This document shows positions 1 through 8,127 of a DNA stretch of 64,000 bases, in pieces. The stretch spans positions 635,136-699,135 of the forward strand of contig NZ_LT622360.1 in assembly GCF_900098925.1 (NCBI RefSeq), in the 5' to 3' direction. The stretch comes from Bacillus massiliglaciei. GTDB taxonomy: Bacteria > Bacillota > Bacilli > Bacillales > DSM-1321. The notes beneath the pieces were generated by a model. It saw nothing but the letters and a program-made list of their open reading frames with translations. It did not search any database and had not been told where the DNA came from. Position numbers and translations under genes: made by a program. Position 1 is the first letter of the stretch; each line of letters opens with the position of its first letter.

Positions 1-1217
1 AATTCAATGTCGTTAAATTGGATGCCATGCAATCTGAGTTAGCTGGGCTGATAAAGAACATAGAAGGGGTGCAGGATGCGAATGTCATGATTACTCTCCC
101 CTCAGAGGGCGTCTTTGTAAGTGACGCTGCCGGTGAAGCTTCTGCTTCCATTGTTTTAACTACAAAGCCGGGATACCAATTTCAAGAAAATCAAATCAAT
201 TCTTTATATCATTTAGTCTCGAAAAGTATCCCGAATCTTCCTACTGATAATATCGTCATTATGAACCAAGACTTTGAGTATTTTGATTACGGAAATACAA
301 AAAGTTCTGCTGCCGGTACAGCTTTTGCTTCCCAGCAGGAGATTAAAAAAGAAATTGAACGTGATATTCAGAGACAAGTACAAACGATGCTTGGCACGTT
401 AATGGGTCGGGATAAAGTGGTTGTATCTGTTTCCACAGACATTGATTTCACTCAGGAAAACCGTGAAGAAAACCTGGTTACTCCTGTAGATGAAGAAAAT
501 ATGGAAGGGATCACAATTTCTGCTAAAAGAATAAATGAAACATACAGCGGTGATCAGGCAGCCGCAGGGGGAGTGCCTGAAGGTGAAGATGCTTCGGATT
601 CGCTTGGCTCAACCTATGTTGAAGGATCAGACGGTTCAGGCGATTATGAAAAAGTTGAAGAAACGGTAAATAGTGAAGTAAACAGAATAAAAAAAGAAAT
701 TGTTGAAAGTCCATATAAAATAAAAGATCTCGGTATCCAGGTAATGGTTGAACCGCCGAACGCAAAGGATCCTAACTCACTTTCTGACGAAAGCAGAGAG
801 GACATATCCAAAGTCCTAAGTACCATTATCAGAACAACAATTAATAAAGACGGGGAAACTGAGGCACTTACTGATGAAGATATTGAACAAAAAATTGCGA
901 TTTCAGTGCAGCCTTTCAATGGGAAAATGACAGCAACTCAATCTGAAGTACCAGTTATTCCAATATGGGTTTATATCGTAGGGGGCACTTTGCTTCTCAT
1001 CATTATTATCCTCGCCATTCTTTTCTTCCGGTCAAGAAGAAAAGAGGAAGAATATGAAGAGGTTATTGTGGAAGAGGAAGTCCCTATTACCGTTCCGGAC
1101 TTATATAAAGAACAAGAAACAGAAGCATCCATCAAGAGAAAGCAACTTGAAAAATTAGCTAAAGAAAAGCCGGATGAATTTGCTAAATTGTTAAGAAGCT
1201 GGATTGCAGAAGATTAG
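1..1217 (+). CDS. fliF: Flagellar MS-ring protein FliF (3' part)
   Basis: The 5' end lies outside the window; the frame is open from base 3. FliF forms the membrane-embedded MS ring on which the rotor and export gate are assembled. The visible part holds the second ring-building motif (an ELAGLIKNIEGVQDANVMI stretch followed by the conserved LYHLVSKSIPNLP segment), a variable Gly/Ser/Asp-rich periplasmic loop, one C-terminal membrane helix (about PIWVYIVGGTLLLIIIILAI) and an acidic cytoplasmic tail ending in LRSWIAED, which is the part of FliF that binds FliG in the family. It is followed 12 bases later by fliG, in the order expected for the fla/che operon. Identification is firm; only the N-terminus is missing. 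Confidence 0.97.
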   Translation, partial: FNVVKLDAMQSELAGLIKNIEGVQDANVMITLPSEGVFVSDAAGEASASIVLTTKPGYQFQENQINSLYHLVSKSIPNLPTDNIVIMNQDFEYFDYGNTKSSAAGTAFASQQEIKKEIERDIQRQVQTMLGTLMGRDKVVVSVSTDIDFTQENREENLVTPVDEENMEGITISAKRINETYSGDQAAAGGVPEGEDASDSLGSTYVEGSDGSGDYEKVEETVNSEVNRIKKEIVESPYKIKDLGIQVMVEPPNAKDPNSLSDESREDISKVLSTIIRTTINKDGETEALTDEDIEQKIAISVQPFNGKMTATQSEVPVIPIWVYIVGGTLLLIIIILAILFFRSRRKEEEYEEVIVEEEVPITVPDLYKEQETEASIKRKQLEKLAKEKPDEFAKLLRSWIAED

Positions 1218-1229
1218 GAGGGCAGCGAA

Positions 1230-2249
1230 GTGACAGATCGAAAGAAAAAAGGCGGTTTAACTGGTAAACAAAAAGCAGCTATACTTCTGATCTCTCTCGG
1301 ACCAGATGTTTCTGCTTCAGTATATAAGCATCTTTCGGAGGAAGAAATTGAGAAGTTGACTTTAGAAATTTCCGGTGTGAGAAAGGTGGAAAACAAGGAA
1401 AAGGAAGACATTATGGATGAGTTCCATAATATCGCTCTTGCTCAGGATTATATCTCTCAGGGTGGGATAGGATATGCTAAACAAGTCCTGGAAAAAGCAC
1501 TTGGCACGGAACAGGCTGCTTCTATTATCAATAGACTGACTTCGTCTCTCCAGGTAAGACCGTTTGATTTTGCGCGGAAGGCTGATCCAGCTCAAATATT
1601 GAACTTCATCCAGAATGAGCATCCGCAGACAATCGCGTTAATTCTTTCTTATCTTGATCCTGCTCAGGCAGGCCAAATCCTTTCAGATTTACCTCAAGAT
1701 ATGCAGGCTGATATTGCGAAACGAATCGCCTTAATGGACAGCACATCACCAGAAATCATCAATGAAGTCGAACAAATTCTTGAACGTAAGCTTTCTGCTA
1801 CTGTTACACAGGATTATACTCAAACTGGCGGTGTAGAAGCAGTTGTAGATGTATTGAATGGTGTAGATCGATCTACTGAGCGGACAATCTTAGATGCACT
1901 TGAGATCCAGGATCCAGAATTGGCAGAGGAAATCAAGAAACGGATGTTTGTCTTCGAAGACATTGTCACACTTGATGGAAGAGCGATTCAAAGGATTGTT
2001 CGGGATTCTGATAATGAAGACCTTAAACTTTCTCTCAAGGTTGCAAGTGATGAAGTGAAAGATATTGTCTTTAAGAATATGTCAAAACGTATGGTTGAAA
2101 CGTTCATTGAAGAAATGGAATATATGGGACCTGTCAGACTGAAAGATGTTGAAGAAGCTCAATCGAGAATTGTAACAGTTATCCGCAGGCTTGAAGAAGC
2201 GGGCGAGATTGTCATTGCCCGCGGCGGAGGAGATGACATTATTGTCTAG
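1230..2249 (+). CDS. fliG: Flagellar motor switch protein FliG
   Basis: FliG is the C-ring protein that couples the rotor to the MotAB stator and takes part in switching. The 339-residue length fits the family. It begins with the LTGKQKAAILLISLGP motif and contains the EHPQTIALILSYL armadillo-like middle region and the C-terminal charged torque helix (RAIQRIVRDSDNEDLKLSLK). A GTG start is chosen because an AGGAGGG Shine-Dalgarno lies just upstream, at the end of fliF. The last eight bases overlap the start proposed for fliH, which suggests translational coupling. Confidence 0.97.
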   Translation: MTDRKKKGGLTGKQKAAILLISLGPDVSASVYKHLSEEEIEKLTLEISGVRKVENKEKEDIMDEFHNIALAQDYISQGGIGYAKQVLEKALGTEQAASIINRLTSSLQVRPFDFARKADPAQILNFIQNEHPQTIALILSYLDPAQAGQILSDLPQDMQADIAKRIALMDSTSPEIINEVEQILERKLSATVTQDYTQTGGVEAVVDVLNGVDRSTERTILDALEIQDPELAEEIKKRMFVFEDIVTLDGRAIQRIVRDSDNEDLKLSLKVASDEVKDIVFKNMSKRMVETFIEEMEYMGPVRLKDVEEAQSRIVTVIRRLEEAGEIVIARGGGDDIIV

Positions 2250-3006
2250 GATCATCAAATCATATTTAGCCAATGACACAAAACAGCAGGGAATTCCGAT
2301 TAAACTAAGAACTTTTACTCCTTTTCTGCGTGAAGGTGATACAGAAGGCGCTTCAAATGACGGCAAGCCAGATTCTGACTGGGAAGAAGCAGCAAGGCTT
2401 GAAGCTGAAGAAATTTTATTAAAGGCCCATAACGAAGCTTTACGGCTCAAAAGGGAAATCGAGGAAGATCGGCAGCGCTGGGAAAATGAAGAGAAGCCTT
2501 TACTAAGAGAACAGGCGCAAAAAGAAGGCTTTCAGCAAGGTTATGAAGATGGACAGCAAAAGGGCTATCAAGAGATGGCAGAGTCGATCCAGTTTGCAGG
2601 ATCAATCATTGAATCATCGAAAGAAGATTACCAAAAGCATATTGAAGCTTCTGAACCTGTCATTTTAGAGCTTGCTGTTCAAGTAGCCGGCAAAATCATT
2701 GCTTCCAAGCTAGAAAGCGAAGATGAGACTTTTCTGGGAATCGTAAAGAGAGCTGTGAAGCAAGTGAAAGAGCATACAGAGGTCCAGCTTCATATTCATC
2801 CAATGCACTATCCTTTCGTATTGGATCATAAAGACGAACTGCTGGCCATCTTCCCAAGGGAAACAGAATTGTATATCTATCCTGATGAGGAAATGAGTGA
2901 AACAGGCTGTTATATCGAATCGGATAAAGGAAGAATTGATGCCAGTGTGGACACTCAGCTTGAAGAGATTAAGCAGAAACTTACAGAATTACTGGAAGGT
3001 GAGTAA
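2242..3006 (+). CDS. fliH: Flagellar export ATPase regulator FliH
   Basis: FliH is the stalk/regulatory subunit that dimerises and binds the FliI ATPase at the export gate. The 254-residue product has a long charged helix rich in Glu, Lys and Gln, with spaced glycines (EGFQQGYEDGQQKGYQE), the GxxxG-type repeat typical of FliH, and then a conserved C-terminal domain (VAGKIIASKLESEDETF). The TTG at 2242 is preferred because the GGAGG inside the end of fliG is correctly spaced from it. The ATG at 2233 is too close to that site, and a start further upstream would overlap fliG by about 60 bases. It is followed two bases later by fliI. Confidence 0.93.
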   Translation: MSRIIKSYLANDTKQQGIPIKLRTFTPFLREGDTEGASNDGKPDSDWEEAARLEAEEILLKAHNEALRLKREIEEDRQRWENEEKPLLREQAQKEGFQQGYEDGQQKGYQEMAESIQFAGSIIESSKEDYQKHIEASEPVILELAVQVAGKIIASKLESEDETFLGIVKRAVKQVKEHTEVQLHIHPMHYPFVLDHKDELLAIFPRETELYIYPDEEMSETGCYIESDKGRIDASVDTQLEEIKQKLTELLEGE

Positions 3007-3008
3007 AC

Positions 3009-4334
3009 GTGCAGGTTAAAGACCTTATTCCGTTGGTTGAAGAAATGGACAGCTTTAAACAGTATGGCAGGGTTAAAAGAGTAGTTGGCCTCATGATTGA
3101 ATCACAGGGACCGGTCAGTTCAATAGGTGATATTTGCTTTATAAATGCCGGAACACAGAGAAAAAACAGAAAAATCATGGCGGAAGTTGTAGGGTTCAAG
3201 GATGAAATGGTCATTTTGATGCCTTTTACCTCTGTCAGTGATATTTCACCGGGCAGTATAGTCGAAGGGACAGGAAAACCTTTGGAAATTAAGACAGGTA
3301 CCGGACTGATCGGAAAAGTGGTAGACCCCCTTGGACAATCAATTGATGAAGCACTGCTTCCGAAAGGGCTTGCTTCGGTGGCAGTCGATCGGGAACCCCC
3401 AAATCCAATGAACAGGCCGCCAATTTCCGAACAGATAAATGTCGGGGTCAGAGTGATTGACAGTCTCCTGGCTGTGGGAATGGGACAGCGTGTAGGGATT
3501 TTTGCCGGAAGCGGAGTCGGCAAAAGTACTTTGCTGGGAATGGTAGCAAGAAATACCACTGCTGATTTGAATGTAATAGCGCTAATAGGGGAGCGAGGCC
3601 GTGAAGTCCGTGAATTTATTGAAAAAGATTTAGGACCGGAGGGACTTTCACGCTCCATTGTAGTTGTGGCCACTTCCGATCAGCCTGCGCTTATGAGAAT
3701 AAAGGGTGCATTGACGGCTACTGCTATTGCTGAATATTTCCGGGATAAAGGACTGAATGTCATGCTGATGATGGACTCAGTAACCCGGGTTGCTATGGCG
3801 CAGAGGGAGATTGGTCTGGCAGTAGGAGAACCGCCGACAACCAAAGGTTATACCCCTTCTGTATTTGCTATATTGCCGAGGCTCCTTGAACGTACAGGTA
3901 CAAATGAACATGGCTCAATAACTGCTTTTTATACCGTGCTGGTTGACGGAGATGATATGAATGAACCAATAGCAGATGCAGTGCGGGGAATTCTTGATGG
4001 GCATTTTGTCCTGGACAGGCAATTAGCCAATAAAGGACAATATCCGGCGATCAACGTTTTAAAAAGTATTAGCCGTGTAATGAACAGCATAGTGGCAAAA
4101 GAACATAAGCAGGCCGCCGAAATTCTTAGAAACAGGCTGTCGACGTATATGGAATCAGAGGATTTAATCAATATCGGAGCTTATAAGAAGGGATCTTCCC
4201 CAAATATTGATCAATCAATTAAGCAATATCCCGAAATTATCTCTTTCTTAAAGCAGGGCACACATGAAAAAGTAACAAAGGAACAAAGCATCCAGAGACT
4301 GATCGATTTTATGGGAACAGGTGAAAATGTATGA
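3009..4334 (+). CDS. fliI: Flagellum-specific export ATPase FliI
   Basis: FliI is the cytoplasmic hexameric ATPase that drives unfolding and delivery of flagellar export substrates. The 441-residue protein is related to F1-beta: Walker A GSGVGKST at residues 167-174, an ALIGERGREVREF segment and a Walker B region around NVMLMMDSVTRVAMAQREIG. The start is GTG, with a GGTGAG site at the end of fliH. The end overlaps fliJ by four bases, so FliH, FliI and FliJ are probably made in a coupled way. Length and motifs are ordinary for the family. Confidence 0.98.
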   Translation: MQVKDLIPLVEEMDSFKQYGRVKRVVGLMIESQGPVSSIGDICFINAGTQRKNRKIMAEVVGFKDEMVILMPFTSVSDISPGSIVEGTGKPLEIKTGTGLIGKVVDPLGQSIDEALLPKGLASVAVDREPPNPMNRPPISEQINVGVRVIDSLLAVGMGQRVGIFAGSGVGKSTLLGMVARNTTADLNVIALIGERGREVREFIEKDLGPEGLSRSIVVVATSDQPALMRIKGALTATAIAEYFRDKGLNVMLMMDSVTRVAMAQREIGLAVGEPPTTKGYTPSVFAILPRLLERTGTNEHGSITAFYTVLVDGDDMNEPIADAVRGILDGHFVLDRQLANKGQYPAINVLKSISRVMNSIVAKEHKQAAEILRNRLSTYMESEDLINIGAYKKGSSPNIDQSIKQYPEIISFLKQGTHEKVTKEQSIQRLIDFMGTGENV

Positions 4335-4771
4335 TGTTTCAATATAAATTCGGCAAAATCCTGTCAATCAGGGAGAAGGAAAAGGCTGACGCGCTTTCCA
4401 AATATAATGAATCCATGAAACGCTTTGAAGAAGCAGCAGAGAAACTATATAAGCTGTTAAAGAAAAAAGAGGAGCTGCTTGATTTTCAGCAAGAAAAACT
4501 AGTTACAGGTCTTTCTGTTCAGGATATTAGACAGCACCAGCTTTTCATGGACAACTTGGAAAAAATAATCGAACAAAACCAAAAAACAGTTATGGAAACC
4601 CGTTATATTATGAATAAACGGCAGCAAGAGCTTATGGATAAGAACGTGGAAGTTAGGAAATATGAAAAAATAAAAGAAAACGATTTTACTAGATTTCTTG
4701 ATGGTATGAAGGAAGAAGAAAACAAGAGCATGGATGAGATATCCATCCGTCAATTTTTAAATAAAGGATAA
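4331..4771 (+). CDS. fliJ: Flagellar export chaperone FliJ
   Basis: FliJ is a small antiparallel coiled-coil protein that sits in the centre of the FliI ring and helps couple it to FlhA. The 146-residue product is almost entirely helical and highly charged (Lys/Glu repeats) with a Phe-rich N-terminus (MMFQYKFGKIL), as in Bacillus FliJ. Two adjacent ATG codons (4331 and 4334) both follow an AGGTGA site; which one is used cannot be decided. It lies between fliI and the ylxF-like gene, as in B. subtilis. Confidence 0.93.
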   Translation: MMFQYKFGKILSIREKEKADALSKYNESMKRFEEAAEKLYKLLKKKEELLDFQQEKLVTGLSVQDIRQHQLFMDNLEKIIEQNQKTVMETRYIMNKRQQELMDKNVEVRKYEKIKENDFTRFLDGMKEEENKSMDEISIRQFLNKG

Positions 4772-4783
4772 CAGGTGAAGCAT

Positions 4784-5416
4784 ATGGGCAGAAAACCAGA
4801 AACATCCAAACATGATCCGAAAGAATCGACTGAAAAAAAAGCGGGGAAATTCCAATGGTTTTTGTTTGTGTTTGTCATCCCTATTTTCTTTCTGCTTCTT
4901 GTAACCGGTATTGTCTTACACTTTGCAGGTTTTGATATCGCAGATAAATCAAAAGAAACTCTTTCGAAAATTCCTTTTACGCAAGATGAAAACCAGGCGA
5001 AAACAAATAAAGACCAGACACCTGAGCAGTATGAAAAAAATGTGCAAAAACTGGAAGAGGACCTTGGCAAAAAGAATGAAGAAATCAAAAAGCTTGAAAA
5101 CATTATAGATACAAAGGATCAGTCCATATCAAAGCTTGAGGCAGAAAAAGATCAACTGAAAAAGCAGCAGGCTGAAGAAGCTGACAGCTCACCAGAAAAA
5201 AAAGAAGAAGACACATTAAAGGAAATTACCCGTACCTATGAAACCATGTCTGCCAAAAAAGCAGCACCTATTCTTTCCCAAATGTCAGAAGAAGAAGCAT
5301 TAAAAATTTTAGGGACACTAAAGGCGCAGACGCTGGCTAAAATCTTAGAACAGATGCCGCCAGAAGATGCCGCTAAATTTACAAAAGGCTTGACAGCCAA
5401 GGCAGAAGGAAATTAA
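4784..5416 (+). CDS. ylxF: MotE/YlxF family flagellar protein with MgtE-N-like domain
   Basis: The product has a short polar N-terminus, one membrane helix (around WFLFVFVIPIFFLLLVTGIV), a long Lys/Glu coiled coil and a C-terminal region of the MgtE intracellular N-domain type (AAPILSQMSEEEALKILGTL...KILEQMPPEDAAKFTKGL). This is the layout of YlxF/MotE proteins; related MotE acts as a chaperone for stator-associated proteins in alpha-proteobacteria, but the role in Bacillus is not established. The ATG at 4784 with AGGTG six bases upstream is preferred over the GTG at 4775. Its position between fliJ and fliK is the conserved one. Confidence 0.9.
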   Translation: MGRKPETSKHDPKESTEKKAGKFQWFLFVFVIPIFFLLLVTGIVLHFAGFDIADKSKETLSKIPFTQDENQAKTNKDQTPEQYEKNVQKLEEDLGKKNEEIKKLENIIDTKDQSISKLEAEKDQLKKQQAEEADSSPEKKEEDTLKEITRTYETMSAKKAAPILSQMSEEEALKILGTLKAQTLAKILEQMPPEDAAKFTKGLTAKAEGN

Positions 5417-5451
5417 ATACAACATCAGCAGGGCTGGCGAGGTGATAGACT

Positions 5452-7440
5452 ATGAAATTGGAAACATTGTCCTTACAAAGCGGACTGTCCTTTGGAAGTG
5501 CAGGAAAACTATCAGATTCAGACGGTAAAGGACGATTCAGTTTAGTATTGGATTCAGCTGTTTCAGAGGAAGAATCTGATAAACAAGAAACAGAACCAGC
5601 AGTAAACGAAGAACAAAAAAAGATCATCACAGATTTGCTTCAATTTTTAGAACAAGTCCATGCAGAGAATTCTGATAAGAGCGATGAACAGGCTAAAGCA
5701 ACGCAGAATCTCCTGCTTAAATGGAGTAATAATGGCGAGATGAGCAAAGAACTTGAGGATTTGCTTCCCTCTGCTAATAAACTGGGCATTGAGGAGGATG
5801 AACTGTTTAATGCTGATATTTTAACTGTTCAATCTTTATTGCAGAATCTTTCAAATATGGCGCCAGAAGATTTGGAAGAATTTGGATTGAAAGAGGCTGC
5901 TGACATAATTGCCTGGTCAAAAATGCAATCTTTACTGACACAAACAAATGAATCTTCTGAAGATGCAAAAACCCTTAATCTTCATACGGAACAATTATTA
6001 GAAACCATTGGAGAAAAGTTCAAAAATCTTTTGGTAACGGATCAATTCAATGTAAATGAAGAGAAGCAATACCAAGATCTTCCGATTTTATCGGCAAAAC
6101 AATTACACAATGAGAACCCTCAATTAACTGAGAAAGCCGAGGCATTTTCCTTAACACTTTTAAATGAAGGACAGCCAGTTACTCAGGAACAATTTGTTAA
6201 AGAATTTTCAGCCATTCTTAGAAAAGGAGATCTTTTTGGGGGTGATGGAAGTAAAAGGCTATTAGTTCACTTGAATCCAGAAAAATTAGGCTCATTTAGT
6301 ATAGAGATGCTACAAAAAGACGGCATAATGACCGCTAGAATAATGACTGCGACTTCACAGGTTAAAGACTTGCTTGAAAAGCAGCTGCCGTCACTAAAAC
6401 AGGCTTTCAGCTTTCAGAATCTCCAAGTTGATAAAATTAATATCGAAAGTTTAAACCAGGGAAGTTTTTTCGTTAGAAACCAAGGGCAGAGAGAAAGTGG
6501 AATTCAGCTGCAAGAAAAAGGCGGGTTACAGGAAACTTTCCTCTCTCTTGTCAAAGAGGGACAGCCAGTTACTCAGGAACAATTTGTTAAAGAATTTTCA
6601 GCCATTCTTAGAAAAGAGGATCTTTTTGGGGGTGATGGAAGTAAAAGGCTATTAGTTCACTTGAATCCAGAAAAATTAGGCTCATTTAGTATAGAGATGC
6701 TACAAAAAGACGGCATAATGAGCGCTAGAATAATGACTGCGACTTCACAGGTTAAAGACTTGCTTGAAAAGCAGCTGCCGTCACTAAAACAGGCTTTCAG
6801 CTTTCAGAATCTCCAAGTTGACAAAATTAATATCGAAAGTTTAAACCAGGGAAGTTTTTTCGTTAGAAACCAAGGACAGAAAGAAAGTGGAATTCAGCTG
6901 CAAGAAAAAGGCGGGTTACAGGAAACCGGCAGCCAAGGAAATTTCCAGACTCCTATGTCAAAAGTTGAACAATTTTTCCTCTCTCCTGTCAAAGAGGGAC
7001 AGCCAGTTACTCAGGAACAATTTATCAAGGAATTTTCGGCAATCCTTAAAAAAGCGAATTTTTCGGCAATTAACGGGGTAAATAAGCTATTAATTCGTTT
7101 AAATCCAGAAAATTTAGGTTCTCTGCGTGTGGAGATGGTTCAAAAAGATGGGTTGATGACTGTCAAAATACTGGCCACTACGGCACAGGCAAAAGATCTT
7201 CTGGAAAAGCAGCTTCAGTCTCTGAAACAGGCTCTCAGCATTCAGAATATTCAAGTGGATAAAATAGATATTTCCCAACAGCCGGGAAGCTTAAACCAGG
7301 AGCGTTTATTCCATAAAGAACCTGAGCAGCAGGACAGGGGAAATCACTCACAAGATCAATCCAAGCAAGAAAATGAATCTGAAGAGACGGCAGGTTTTTC
7401 TGAAACACTGGATGATGCCCTGCTTAACTTAGAAGTGTAG
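5452..7440 (+). CDS. fliK: Flagellar hook-length control protein FliK, with three Flg_hook domains
   Basis: FliK is secreted during hook growth, measures the hook and switches FlhB specificity through its C-terminal domain. The 662-residue product is clearly longer than B. subtilis FliK (under 500). The first ~230 residues are acidic and low in conserved motifs. Three copies of the C-terminal Flg_hook-type module follow, beginning near residues 240, 370 and 516, each with the pattern QPVTQEQF...LLVHLNPEKLGSFSIEM...KDLLEKQLPSLKQA...VDKINI. Copies 1 and 2 differ by three residues; copy 3 is divergent and is followed by a Gln/Glu-rich tail. The frame is open throughout, so this is not a broken gene. 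ATG start with a GAGGTGA site nine bases upstream. Confidence 0.93.
   Translation: MKLETLSLQSGLSFGSAGKLSDSDGKGRFSLVLDSAVSEEESDKQETEPAVNEEQKKIITDLLQFLEQVHAENSDKSDEQAKATQNLLLKWSNNGEMSKELEDLLPSANKLGIEEDELFNADILTVQSLLQNLSNMAPEDLEEFGLKEAADIIAWSKMQSLLTQTNESSEDAKTLNLHTEQLLETIGEKFKNLLVTDQFNVNEEKQYQDLPILSAKQLHNENPQLTEKAEAFSLTLLNEGQPVTQEQFVKEFSAILRKGDLFGGDGSKRLLVHLNPEKLGSFSIEMLQKDGIMTARIMTATSQVKDLLEKQLPSLKQAFSFQNLQVDKINIESLNQGSFFVRNQGQRESGIQLQEKGGLQETFLSLVKEGQPVTQEQFVKEFSAILRKEDLFGGDGSKRLLVHLNPEKLGSFSIEMLQKDGIMSARIMTATSQVKDLLEKQLPSLKQAFSFQNLQVDKINIESLNQGSFFVRNQGQKESGIQLQEKGGLQETGSQGNFQTPMSKVEQFFLSPVKEGQPVTQEQFIKEFSAILKKANFSAINGVNKLLIRLNPENLGSLRVEMVQKDGLMTVKILATTAQAKDLLEKQLQSLKQALSIQNIQVDKIDISQQPGSLNQERLFHKEPEQQDRGNHSQDQSKQENESEETAGFSETLDDALLNLEV
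6169..6536 (+). repeat. Direct repeat copy 1 inside fliK
   Basis: This 368-bp block recurs 390 bp downstream (6559-6926) with only six mismatches by direct comparison (6227, 6228, 6332, 6432, 6486, 6491). It covers nearly the whole first Flg_hook module. The 390-bp period is a multiple of three, so the frame is kept. Confidence 0.95.
6559..6926 (+). repeat. Direct repeat copy 2 inside fliK
   Basis: Second copy of the 368-bp block. The 22 bases before it (CTCTCTTGTCAAAGAG) resemble those before the third, divergent module at about 6979-6996 and not those before copy 1. This points to unequal crossing-over between module starts, which share a GGACAGCCAGTTACTCAGGA run, as the origin of the extra module. 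Confidence 0.93.
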
Positions 7441-7451
7441 GAGAAGAAAAT

Positions 7452-8087
7452 ATGACAAGTATTGATACCTCTTTGCTGTTACCAAGCAACCAAACGGAGA
7501 CAAGGAAAACTGGAGATAACCTTGGAAAAGATGATTTTTTGAAGCTTTTAATTACCCAGCTTCAAAATCAAGATCCCAGCAATCCGATGGATAATACTGA
7601 ATTTATTGCACAGATGGCTACTTTTTCAACTCTTGAGCAAATGATGAATATTGGTACAAAAATAGATGAATTAAAAAGTTCTAACGATCAAAAAAATCTA
7701 GTCCAATATAATTCCTTTGTCGGGAAGGAAGTGAAATGGCATTCTTTGGACGAGAATAGTAACGAACAGCCTAATATTAAGGAAGGTACAGGCAGAATTG
7801 CTTCTATTCAATACAAAGGAGATGCTGTTTACTTCTTTCTGGAAGACGGAACCAAGCTGGAACCCGGGAATATATCAGAAATTAAAGCTGATACACCTAT
7901 AAATAACCTGTCAACAGGAAGCGAACTAATTGGCCGGAAGGTAACCTGGCTTGATGAAGCTGGTTCTGAGTTATCGGGAATGGTTAAATCGGTATTAATG
8001 AGTGAAGGCAAACTGAAATACGAGATTGATGATGAAAACCATTCCAAACTATCGAGTGACCAGTTTATTAAAGTAAGCAGTGTTTGA
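7452..8087 (+). CDS. flgD: Flagellar hook cap / hook assembly scaffold FlgD
   Basis: FlgD caps the growing hook and directs FlgE polymerisation. The N-terminal ~75 residues carry the signature LGKDDFLKLLITQLQNQDPSNPMDNTEFIAQMATFSTLEQM (given here as the motif region, about residues 24-64). The remaining ~130 residues form two weakly similar beta-rich units, each starting with GK/GR-x-V-x-W (FVGKEVKW and LIGRKVTW). B. subtilis FlgD is shorter and lacks most of this tail, though longer forms occur in other bacilli. ATG with a TAGGAGAAG site; 11 bases after fliK. Confidence 0.93.
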   Translation: MTSIDTSLLLPSNQTETRKTGDNLGKDDFLKLLITQLQNQDPSNPMDNTEFIAQMATFSTLEQMMNIGTKIDELKSSNDQKNLVQYNSFVGKEVKWHSLDENSNEQPNIKEGTGRIASIQYKGDAVYFFLEDGTKLEPGNISEIKADTPINNLSTGSELIGRKVTWLDEAGSELSGMVKSVLMSEGKLKYEIDDENHSKLSSDQFIKVSSV

Positions 8088-8127
8088 GGATTTTAAGACG
8101 GTTTTAAAATAGAAAGGGGAAATTTAT

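Noticed and set aside
2981-3673. 230-codon minus-strand open frame opposite fliI
   Set aside because: It is Ser/Pro/Ile-rich, has no Shine-Dalgarno and lies wholly opposite a conserved gene; a shadow frame.
5452-7440. fliK as an assembly error or frameshifted gene
   Set aside because: Copies differ at six scattered sites, the frame is intact and the third module is clearly divergent, so a true duplication is more likely; raw reads would settle it.
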